Below, one piece after another: positions 45,613-53,385 of a stretch of 59,011 nucleotides of DNA. The first letter of the stretch is position 1. Every line of letters begins with the position of its first letter. Origin of the DNA: JAXGMQ01 sp964613055. GTDB lineage: Bacteria; Caldisericota; Caldisericia; JAAYUI01. The notes beneath the pieces were generated by a model. It ran no database searches, was not told where the DNA came from, and worked only from the letters and a program-made list of their open reading frames with translations. The stretch lies in the NCBI GenBank assembly GCA_964613055.1, contig CAZTGD010000010.1, forward strand, positions 1 to 59,011, in the 5' to 3' direction. The position numbers were made by a program, and so were the translations under genes.

Positions 45613-46485
45613 CTAAATATCGAAATCTGACTGTGATAGTATCTTGCGTGCTGGGAGTGTTACAATATCGCGTGCCTTTGCCCCAGTATTTTTCCTAAAG
45701 GATTTGACGATATGATAGCCAACGGCAAAACCAGCTCCGTATGGCAGACCTGTGCGGTATCCGCCATACATGAATGGTTTGTGTTGGTCAACTCCGTTTA
45801 GTTTTGCACTTTTCGAGAACTTGGACCAGAATTTGTCTACACCCTTCCTGTCTAGTGAATGAGCAGTATTCAATACATACTCTTCTCCATAAAGCTCTTC
45901 TACGAAATTCTCTGCCAAACCCTCGGCAATCAGTGAATTTATCAGTGGGTATCTGATTGCATTGATTGGGAAAAGTGATGACCTCATCACATGATGATAC
46001 TCCCTTGAGGCGTTTGCCGACAGATGCACCAGCGAGTATTTAGATGGCCATATACCGATTAGAAGGTAGGGGGGTATACTTCCAAAACCAACTGTACCTT
46101 TGAATTTCTCCATCACCTCAGGTCGGGTTCGGTCTGCGATCATGAGTGACCAGATGACGAATGGCCCAGAAAGGTACCTGCGTGCTTTGATTATTGCATC
46201 CTCCACCCTTTGCCACGCTGAAAATGCCATTAATGCTTTGTATGCGTTTTGGATATCCTTAAGAACATCACCAGGGTCAAAGAGAAGCGATAGTCTGAGC
46301 ATTTTATACCCGTCAAAACCAGACATCCCCTGCGACATCTCATCCCAAAGACCCGACAGGGAGTCAGCAAAAAGCCTTCTCTGCAAACGGGCTTTGTCTC
46401 TCTCCTCAAGCTGGGGAGCTTCCTCCAGAAACTTCGCGGTTAGTTCTTCACTCGGTATTTTTTCGAAGTTCTGAAGGGTCTGCAT
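45613..46485 (-). CDS. DUF2268-like protein with a degenerate zinc motif
   Basis: 290 residues. It follows the DUF2268 pattern of predicted zinc proteases: GFGSIPPYLLIGIWPSK, then S-R-E-Y-H-H-V-M-R, NSLIAEGLAENFVEELYGE and YGGYRTGLPYGAGFAVGYHIVKSF. In other members the third block reads H-E-Y-x-H; here the first histidine is arginine (R161-E162-Y163-H164-H165), so zinc binding and proteolysis are doubtful. It is wedged between butyrate kinase (1-nt gap) and phosphate butyryltransferase, an arrangement with no obvious enzymatic reason. Family call is from memory of motifs. Confidence 0.72.
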   Translation of the reverse strand: MQTLQNFEKIPSEELTAKFLEEAPQLEERDKARLQRRLFADSLSGLWDEMSQGMSGFDGYKMLRLSLLFDPGDVLKDIQNAYKALMAFSAWQRVEDAIIKARRYLSGPFVIWSLMIADRTRPEVMEKFKGTVGFGSIPPYLLIGIWPSKYSLVHLSANASREYHHVMRSSLFPINAIRYPLINSLIAEGLAENFVEELYGEEYVLNTAHSLDRKGVDKFWSKFSKSAKLNGVDQHKPFMYGGYRTGLPYGAGFAVGYHIVKSFRKNTGAKARDIVTLPARKILSQSDFDI

Positions 46486-46486
46486 A

Positions 46487-47572
46487 TCAGTACTCCTTTG
46501 CCCTTTCGGATGATTTTAACACCCGTAATCCTCCGAGTGCAAGCGCTTCCATCTCCATCTGCCCAGCCATGTTTATCGTTGGAGCTATGTGTGAGGTGTG
46601 TTTGCCGATCATGTCCCTTGCATAGGGAGCAAAGGCGACTGACCCGGTGAGGACGATGCCGTCAACACTGCCATCTATGGTAGTTGCCATGGCACATATC
46701 TCAGATGATATCTGGATAAGCATTGCGTTAAGAACGGTTTTGGCTTTCTCATCACCCTCATTGATCCTTGAGAGTACCTCACGCACGTCATTTGTTTTAA
46801 GATATGCTGATACTCCACCCTTCTTGGTGGTCATCACTTTTATGTCCTTGACTGTGTAATTGCCCGAAAATGACAGCTCAACGAGTTTTGCTAGGGGGAG
46901 TGAGCCAGAACGCTCTGGTGAAAATGGTCCACCCTCGTTAGCATTGTTAGCATCAGTAATTTGCCCCCCCACAACCGGACATATTGATATCCCACCACCC
47001 ATATGTGCAATTATAAAATTAGTTTCTTCAAACGGTTTTCCGATCAACTCAGCTGATTTGCGACCCGTTGCTCGAATGTTTAACGCGTGGGACATCGAAT
47101 GCCTAGTACATTCGGGGATACCAGCGATCCTTGAAACATCGGTTATCTCATCAACTGATACTGGATCAACGATGAAACATGGAATGTCCAACCTCTTTGC
47201 TATGATATCACCTATAATAGCACCGAGGTTGCTGGGATGATCCGCTCTCTTGGCTTCAACCAGATCCTTAAGCATCTCCTCATTAATCCTGTATGTGCCA
47301 GCGGGGATTGGTTTTGTTATTCCACCTCTTGATGCTATCCCATCAAGGCTTGACTGGTCAACTCCATTGTCTGAAAGGAACTTTTCTATCTCCTCGAGTC
47401 TATAGGGAGCTTGGTCGGAAGTACGTTTAAACGAATTAAGTTTTGCTGGATCATGCTCGATTGTAGCCGAGGTTAACTCGATTGAATCATCGAATATTGA
47501 GACTTTGGTGGTAGTCGAGCCAGGATTTATTACTAACTGCCTAATAACTTCACTATTGTCTTTTCCAGTCAC
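46487..47572 (-). CDS. buk: Butyrate kinase
   Basis: 361 residues from a GTG at 47570-47572 (no clear Shine-Dalgarno). NPGSTTTK at 16-23 is the acetokinase-family phosphate loop. ASRGGITKPIPAGTYRINEEML, NLGAIIGDIIAKRLDIPCFIVDPVSVDE, RHSMSHALNIRA and FIIAHMGGGISICPV are characteristic of Buk. It turns butyryl (or isobutyryl) phosphate and ADP into acid and ATP, giving substrate-level energy. Operon order here is buk, DUF2268-like, ptb. Confidence 0.95.
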   Translation of the reverse strand: MTGKDNSEVIRQLVINPGSTTTKVSIFDDSIELTSATIEHDPAKLNSFKRTSDQAPYRLEEIEKFLSDNGVDQSSLDGIASRGGITKPIPAGTYRINEEMLKDLVEAKRADHPSNLGAIIGDIIAKRLDIPCFIVDPVSVDEITDVSRIAGIPECTRHSMSHALNIRATGRKSAELIGKPFEETNFIIAHMGGGISICPVVGGQITDANNANEGGPFSPERSGSLPLAKLVELSFSGNYTVKDIKVMTTKKGGVSAYLKTNDVREVLSRINEGDEKAKTVLNAMLIQISSEICAMATTIDGSVDGIVLTGSVAFAPYARDMIGKHTSHIAPTINMAGQMEMEALALGGLRVLKSSERAKEY

Positions 47573-47748
47573 TGTAGCAAGTGTATTATTTGCGCTAAAC
47601 AGGTCAAGGACATGTAATATTAATTACAGATTAATAGTTTTTATAAGCGGAGTTCTTTTGAAATTGGTAGTATTTGACACTTCGATATGTATTTTTTCGA
47701 ACTAATGTCCCCGTCATTGATGGAAATCAATTTTAGCAGATCTTTTGT

Positions 47749-48429
47749 TCAGCCGGTAACTTTCTTCTTCTTTCCCTTGTAATTGGAGGGAGTAGGAGTA
47801 AACATTAACTTGACCACTTCGAATGCCATCTTCATCCTTCTGCTGAAACCATTCATAGCCTTACCTTTGACTTTCTCTTCCTTTAGGTGTTGTGTACACC
47901 CCTTCAACAGCACATTCTGTATCTTGAGGTTTTTTGCGGCTATATACTTGGTCAACATCATCTCAACACCATAACCAATGTCATGATCTATGTTAGCATC
48001 CTCCCACGTCTGTCTGCGCATGCCTCTTTGACCAGTGAGGAATGGGAACATCTTTTGAGCCCAGTCGGTCGAAAACCTTCCCTCACTGAAAAGACCCATT
48101 GTAATATCAACCTTGTTTTCGCTTATTGGTTTGATCAAAGCATCAACGTATTTTGGTTTCAACCCCACAAGGTCAGCGTCAACAAACACAATAATATCTG
48201 CATCTGTTGAGTTTACTCCTGCTTTCATTGCGGATGCTTTTCCCTGATTCGTTTGTTTATCTATGACCTTGATGGAGTTAAAACTCTTTGCGATCTCCAC
48301 TGTCTTGTCGGTCGAACCATCTGACACCACAATGATTTCATCCGGCAGTTCAGCATTTATTATGGATTCGATAACACCGGCAATACCACGCTCTTCGTTG
48401 AAAGCGGGTATTATTACTGCAACACTCAT
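47749..48429 (-). CDS. Glycosyltransferase family 2
   Basis: 226 residues. It has the GT-A core with VAVIIPAFNEERGIAGVIESI at the start, VVSDGSTDKTVEIA (nucleotide-sugar aspartate) and the D-x-D-like VDADL after DADIIVF, with the TNQGKASAMKAGV loop. There are no membrane helices, so it is probably cytoplasmic or peripheral, making dolichol-phosphate-like or cell-envelope sugars. The C-terminus is a short basic tail. It overlaps proS by 4 nt. Confidence 0.88.
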   Translation of the reverse strand: MSVAVIIPAFNEERGIAGVIESIINAELPDEIIVVSDGSTDKTVEIAKSFNSIKVIDKQTNQGKASAMKAGVNSTDADIIVFVDADLVGLKPKYVDALIKPISENKVDITMGLFSEGRFSTDWAQKMFPFLTGQRGMRRQTWEDANIDHDIGYGVEMMLTKYIAAKNLKIQNVLLKGCTQHLKEEKVKGKAMNGFSRRMKMAFEVVKLMFTPTPSNYKGKKKKVTG

Positions 48430-50141
48430 TCGTTCCTTTTCACAGCCTCTGTGATGAACTCCTTTACAAACTCAACTATTCGGTCTGGCTCCATAACTTT
48501 AGTTTCACAGGTTCGCCTGATGGTTACTTCAACCAATCCATCAACAAGCTTTTTTCCAACTGTGATCCTCAATGGAAATCCCATTAACTCTGCATCTGCG
48601 AACTTTGCTCCAGCCCTGTCTTTTCGGTCATCAATAATTGTCTCTACACCATTTGATTTCAACTCGCTGTAGAGTTTCTCAGCTGTTTCAACGATTTTTT
48701 CATCCTTGATGTTGGTTGGGATGACGATAGCTTTAAATGGGGCAACACTTACTGGCCATATGATTCCTCTATCATCATTATTTTGTTCTATGACAGCGGC
48801 TACCGTGCGAGATACACCGATACCATAGCAACCCATTATCATTGGTTTTGACTTGCCGTTTTGATCTAGGAAGTTACAGTTCATTGGGTTGGAGTACTTG
48901 GTTCCTAGTGTAAATGTCTGGCCAACTTCAAGGCCAGTTTGGACAGTCATCTTCTCACCACAGTTTGGACACTGCGACCCTTCTTTTACCTCTCTAATGT
49001 CTGCATAGACCTTCTGCTTCCAATCCCTGCCATGAGAAACACCTACGTAGTGTTTGTCTAGTGTGAGTCCTCCACAAATCATGTCGGCAGAATCCATTAA
49101 CTCGTTGTCAGCGATAATGAATCCATCAAAACCAATTGGACCAGCGAAACCTAAGGGTGCTTTTGTTAGCTTTTCAGTTTCCTCCTGGCTGGCGATTTCT
49201 ATGTGATTTGCCCCTGTAGATTTTGCCAATTTTGTTTCGGATATCTCATCATCTCCCCTTACCAAAACCATAGCAAACTTGCCATCTAATCTGTACACTA
49301 TTGCCTTGATTAGCTTCTTTGCGTTTACATCCAGTAACTGTGAAACCTGCTCGATGGTCTTTGTACCAGGCGTATCAATGAGTTCGAGTTCCTCATCTAT
49401 TTCACTTCCTATGTCTTGCCTTTTACCTGATTTGGCAATCTCAACATTGGCAGAATAACCACAGGATGAACAGTGTGCGTATCGGCATTCACCGTTTTCT
49501 GCCTGAACAACAAACTCGTGTGACTCTGATCCGCCAATGGCTCCCGTATCAGCTTCGACAGGGATCGATGTAACGACACACTTTGCAAAGATTCGAGAGT
49601 AAGATTCGAATGCTGTTTTATAACTTTTCTGATGGGCTTCCACATCGGTATCAAATGAGTACATGTCCTTCATAAGGAACTCGCGTGAACGAATCACTCC
49701 AAATCGAGGTCTCCTCTCATCGCGATACTTGGTTTGGATTTGGTACAGCATGAGTGGAAGTTGTCGATATGATGTGACCTCGTCCCTGACGTGAAGGGTT
49801 ACTATCTCCTCATGTGTTGGGCCAAGACAGAACTCTCTGCTTTTTCGGTCTACAACCCTGAACATCTCACTTCCATACAGGTCCCATCTGCCGGTTTCCT
49901 TCCATGGTTCGGATGGAAGAAGCGCAGGCATGAGCATCTCCTGGCATCCGATGGAGTCCATTTCTTCTCGTACAATTGAGATAACATTTTCAAGAACGCG
50001 TTTCCCCAGTGGAAGCATGGTATAGATGCCTGCTGACAATCTTCGAACCAGCCCAGCTCTGAGCATCAGTTTGTGACTGATTGCTTCAGCTTCGACTGGA
50101 ACTTCTCTTAAGGTGGGTGAGTAAAAATTTGATCTTCTCAT
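48426..50141 (-). CDS. proS: Prolyl-tRNA synthetase (bacterial type with editing insert)
   Basis: 571 residues, class II. Motif 2 region YRDERRPRFGVIRSREFLMKDMYSF and motif 3 GCYGIGVSRTVAAVIEQ are clear. The INS editing domain occupies about 230-390 (AIVYRLDGKFAMVLVRGDDEISETKL ... GPIGFDGFIIADNELMDSADMICGG), which hydrolyses Ala-tRNA(Pro). The C-terminal anticodon-binding domain is present (KSNGVETIIDDRKDRAGAKFADAELMGFPLRITVGKK). Length and motifs are normal. It is coupled to the genes on both sides by 4-nt overlaps. Confidence 0.97.
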   Translation of the reverse strand: MRRSNFYSPTLREVPVEAEAISHKLMLRAGLVRRLSAGIYTMLPLGKRVLENVISIVREEMDSIGCQEMLMPALLPSEPWKETGRWDLYGSEMFRVVDRKSREFCLGPTHEEIVTLHVRDEVTSYRQLPLMLYQIQTKYRDERRPRFGVIRSREFLMKDMYSFDTDVEAHQKSYKTAFESYSRIFAKCVVTSIPVEADTGAIGGSESHEFVVQAENGECRYAHCSSCGYSANVEIAKSGKRQDIGSEIDEELELIDTPGTKTIEQVSQLLDVNAKKLIKAIVYRLDGKFAMVLVRGDDEISETKLAKSTGANHIEIASQEETEKLTKAPLGFAGPIGFDGFIIADNELMDSADMICGGLTLDKHYVGVSHGRDWKQKVYADIREVKEGSQCPNCGEKMTVQTGLEVGQTFTLGTKYSNPMNCNFLDQNGKSKPMIMGCYGIGVSRTVAAVIEQNNDDRGIIWPVSVAPFKAIVIPTNIKDEKIVETAEKLYSELKSNGVETIIDDRKDRAGAKFADAELMGFPLRITVGKKLVDGLVEVTIRRTCETKVMEPDRIVEFVKEFITEAVKRNE

Positions 50142-51682
50142 TTGTCAAACTCCGTTTCAAATCCTGATATATCAGGGGGATGGATTACAACAGATCTGTC
50201 TGGATCTCTGCCTATGGATGAAGTTATGAGACCGAAGCGCTCTGCATAACCATGCTGGTATCGTCTTACATTTGATGAGGCTGGAGGTAACCTCACTGAC
50301 TTGTTCTCGCGAAGTACACTTTCAACAGCTTCCTGCAGAACGGTTTCGTTTATTTCTTCTTGCACTCGGTTTCTTTTAATTCCTTTTATGATTCGCTTGA
50401 CGTTGGAAAGGGTGTTTTTTGGAATGGTATAAACTGGAATCTCAAGTGCGTTTGCTTTCATTATTTGTTTGGGTTTTTTCTGTTCGTATGTCCTTGTGGT
50501 CAACACCATGTCAGCTTCAGCGAGTATGGAGCATACATCTGCATTTATGTGGAAGGAATGAATAGCCCTACGGATATAGTCCCTTGATACACCAAAGCTG
50601 TAGATATTGACAGGTTTTATCTTGACAGCGTTCTCTTTGTTGATAATTCCGTATTCAACTGTTTTTTCTTCTGTGGCTCTTTCAACTGCTTCAGGTTCAG
50701 TTTTCTTTACTGTGCCATCGCTGTTTTGAGTCCTCTTTTCGGGTTTTAGTCGATCAAACCTGAGGTATTCATCAACCGTGTCTGCAATGTTTTCGTATAT
50801 GACGAATTTACCTCTATCAGCGATTTCAATCAATGTATCGAAGGTAGGTGGAGCTGTTCTCTCGAGAACAGTTTTCTGACTACTTCTACGGTAGGCTTCT
50901 TCGTCAGAAAGGATAACTGAATTAACACCACCCAGTAGGTCCGAAAGTGTTGGGTTCATAAGCAGATTTGGGAGTGAATGGCCATGAGCAGTCCCGATCA
51001 GTTGAACTCCCCTTTCGGCAATTGTACGGCATGCGATAGCTTCATCCTCAGTACCGATTTCGTCAATGACAACGACCTCAGGCATGTGGTTCTCCACAGC
51101 CTGAATCATAACCTTATGTTGTTCTACATCTATGGGTACCTGCATCCTTCTTGCCCCGCCGATACCGCTGTGAGGTATGTCTCCGTCGCCGGCAATCTCA
51201 TTTGATGTGTCTACAACGATTACTCTCTTCCCCGAGTCAGCAAGCACCCTTGCAACTTCCCTCAGAAGGGTTGTTTTACCAACACCCGGCCTACCCAACA
51301 AAAGAACCGAATCTCCTTTGTTGAAGATATCGGAAACTGCATCTATGACCCCTTCAATGGCCCTGCCATATCTGCACGTTAATCCAATCGGTCTTCCCTG
51401 GCGGTTCATTATTCCAGATATCCTGTGAAGTGTCCTCTCAATGCCAGCGCGGTTGTCGCGGTCAAAGGCACTGATACGCGATATAACTGATTCGAGATCA
51501 AAGAATGTTATGGGATCATCTGTGAGAAATACACTCCTATTCTTGTACCTGGCTTCGGGTTTTCTACCGATATCAAGCACAACCTCATATAGGTTGTCGA
51601 AATCATCCGTTTGAGAGAGTGCATCCCTTATCCTGGCTGGGAGTATGCCTAGAAAGGCTTTCTGCTCGAAGTTTCTATCCAT
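50138..51682 (-). CDS. Ycf45-type AAA/R3H-domain nucleic-acid-binding ATPase
   Basis: 514 residues. A SpoIIIAA-like ATPase core has Walker A GRPGVGKT at 130-137, VDTSNEIAGDGDIPHSGIGGARRMQVP, the Walker B-like VVVIDEIGTEDEA, and ERGVQLIGTAHG. The C-terminal half has IYSFGVSRDYIRRAI ... EADMVLTTRTYEQKKPKQIMKANALEIPVYTIPKNT, and an R3H region near the end (RLPPASSNVRRYQHGYAERFGL). This layout is the cyanobacterial/plastid Ycf45 and clostridial family. Its role is unknown. It heads the proS-glycosyltransferase operon. Confidence 0.88.
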   Translation of the reverse strand: MDRNFEQKAFLGILPARIRDALSQTDDFDNLYEVVLDIGRKPEARYKNRSVFLTDDPITFFDLESVISRISAFDRDNRAGIERTLHRISGIMNRQGRPIGLTCRYGRAIEGVIDAVSDIFNKGDSVLLLGRPGVGKTTLLREVARVLADSGKRVIVVDTSNEIAGDGDIPHSGIGGARRMQVPIDVEQHKVMIQAVENHMPEVVVIDEIGTEDEAIACRTIAERGVQLIGTAHGHSLPNLLMNPTLSDLLGGVNSVILSDEEAYRRSSQKTVLERTAPPTFDTLIEIADRGKFVIYENIADTVDEYLRFDRLKPEKRTQNSDGTVKKTEPEAVERATEEKTVEYGIINKENAVKIKPVNIYSFGVSRDYIRRAIHSFHINADVCSILAEADMVLTTRTYEQKKPKQIMKANALEIPVYTIPKNTLSNVKRIIKGIKRNRVQEEINETVLQEAVESVLRENKSVRLPPASSNVRRYQHGYAERFGLITSSIGRDPDRSVVIHPPDISGFETEFDK

Positions 51683-51846
51683 CCGCCGGTGATTATCTGG
51701 ATTTCACCGTTGGTTTCAACCAAGGCTGTTAGATGTAGGCAATGCTGTATAGATCATCTATCAAGTTGTAAAGGTGATTTGTTATGAATGATAGTAATTA
51801 TAAACCTCATTGCTACTTTCTTATATTGAATGGCAAATCATCTTGG

Positions 51847-52482
51847 TTAATCTTGATTCTCAATCTCCCACTTTTTCCCGTCCAGCCCCCACCAAAACAT
51901 TGAATAGACCTGTCTCATAAGTGATTCATCAGTTGAGATTTTATTTATCAATTCGGGCGTATTCAGCAGGTAACTCATGAATATTTCCAGGAAGATGATC
52001 ACGGCTTTATCTGACAGTTCAGAATTGATGAATCCCTGTTCCTTGCCTTCATTGACCAGCTTCAGAATCTCTCGCTTACTCTCTTTCTCAAAGAAATCAA
52101 TCAGCACCTCTCTGACTGTGGGAACGGATGAAGATGCGCTTATTATCCATGACCAACCAGAATCGTTAACCTGCTCAAGCTTAAATCGGAATATCTGTTC
52201 TACTTTTTCGGGGAAACTCGCATCACCTGAAATCAAATTTCTGTACTTACCTATGATGTCTTCTGTTATGTATCGAACCAGGCTGAGAATCAAATCCTCC
52301 TTGCTTCCGAAGTGATTGTAGATGGTAACGGGTGATACGTGAGCGGATGATGCTATTTCGGCTATGCTGACCTTTTCTGTACCATGCTTGGAGAATAACT
52401 CGATCGCTGAATCAAGTACTGCTCTACGCTTTAACTTCTTGCGTTTATCAAATCCTTCTCTTGAACGTTTTTTTGAACTCAT
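51847..52482 (-). CDS. TetR-family transcriptional regulator
   Basis: 211 residues from the ATG at 52480-52482; the open frame is 12 codons longer but would overlap the promoter. The N-terminal helix-turn-helix reads RRAVLDSAIELFSKHGTEKVSIAEIASSAHVSPVTIYNHFGSKEDLI. The ligand-binding part is helical and not diagnostic. A -10 box lies only about 7 nt before this start, so the message may be leaderless. It is divergent from the methyltransferase gene, which is the usual layout for an autoregulated local repressor. Confidence 0.92.
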   Translation of the reverse strand: MSSKKRSREGFDKRKKLKRRAVLDSAIELFSKHGTEKVSIAEIASSAHVSPVTIYNHFGSKEDLILSLVRYITEDIIGKYRNLISGDASFPEKVEQIFRFKLEQVNDSGWSWIISASSSVPTVREVLIDFFEKESKREILKLVNEGKEQGFINSELSDKAVIIFLEIFMSYLLNTPELINKISTDESLMRQVYSMFWWGLDGKKWEIENQD

Positions 52483-52489
52483 ATTGTAA

Positions 52490-52535
52490 ATGTTATTCAA
52501 ATACGACTTGACAGTCAATATGATTTATATAATAT
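52490..52535. promoter_or_regulatory. Overlapping divergent promoters around an 11-bp palindrome (TetR operator candidate)
   Basis: TTGACAGTCAA (52508-52518) is palindromic (TTGAC-N-GTCAA) and supplies both -35 boxes. On plus, TTGACA (52508-52513) has TAATAT 16 nt on (52530-52535), driving the methyltransferase. On minus, TTGACT (52513-52518) has TAACAT after 17 nt (52490-52495), driving tetR. One bound TetR dimer could shut both. Inferred from sequence. Confidence 0.6.
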
Positions 52536-52580
52536 GAAATCTATGAAACGAAATATTACAATATATAAGGAGTATTCAGC

Positions 52581-53366
52581 ATGACAGACAAAAAACTATT
52601 TAAGAAACTAGTGTCCTATGTAGATTTTGGTCTAACAGATTCTCAATCAGCGAATGATAAACCTGGATTGATCTATGATAATATTAACAAGGACGGTTAT
52701 CTTGATCTTCTTAATCCATCAACTTCAAAGGATACACTCGCACAGAAGCTGATGAAATGGAATCCCATCGTTTCAATTTATGAAAGCAGACTCTGGAGGA
52801 ACAGCAGATGGATGGGGAAACTCTTTGGTATTTCGCTTAAGGACGAAATGAAGATGATTAAGCGAATTCATTCCCTTCATCCTAGCTCAAACGTTGTTGA
52901 CCTGGCTTGTGGTACTGGTTTTTACACGAGGATGTTTGCTAAAAGAGTCCATGAAGGTTTTTCGATTGGAATTGATTTTTCTCCCCAGATGCTTTTCAGA
53001 TCAGTAAAACTGGCAAACAGAGAAAAACTAACAAACATTGGATTTATAAGAGCTGATGCACATCGAATACCGCTTAAAGATAATTGTGTTAATTCAGTGC
53101 ATTGCTCAGGAGCTCTTCATCTGTTTCATGATGTTATCAGTGTGTTGTCTGAAATAAAAAGGATATTGCTACCAAAGAGTAAAGTGACGATAGCTTGCGG
53201 GAAGAAAAGAAACGTTGATAAACTTAGTTATGGAGAGAGTGTGCTTGGGGCAACCCTTTTCAATCCTAATCTGATAAAAGAGTTACTAACAGATAGTGGT
53301 TTTTATCCGGAGATTCATTTCGAAGGCAAAAACTGGGTGATAGCGAGTGGTGTATTGAGATCATAG
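52581..53366 (+). CDS. Class I SAM-dependent methyltransferase
   Basis: 261 residues behind AAGGAG. The SAM-binding motif I is VVDLACGTGFY (105-115), followed by SIGIDFSPQMLFRSVKLANREKLTNIGFIRADAHRIPL and the post-II NSVHCSGALHLFHDV, the UbiE/small-molecule type. An 85-residue N-terminal extension precedes the fold. The substrate is unknown. It lies 19 nt before the PEP-synthase-like gene and opposite tetR, suggesting one inducible unit. Confidence 0.88.
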   Translation: MTDKKLFKKLVSYVDFGLTDSQSANDKPGLIYDNINKDGYLDLLNPSTSKDTLAQKLMKWNPIVSIYESRLWRNSRWMGKLFGISLKDEMKMIKRIHSLHPSSNVVDLACGTGFYTRMFAKRVHEGFSIGIDFSPQMLFRSVKLANREKLTNIGFIRADAHRIPLKDNCVNSVHCSGALHLFHDVISVLSEIKRILLPKSKVTIACGKKRNVDKLSYGESVLGATLFNPNLIKELLTDSGFYPEIHFEGKNWVIASGVLRS

Positions 53367-53385
53367 ATGATGGAAAGGAACTAAC

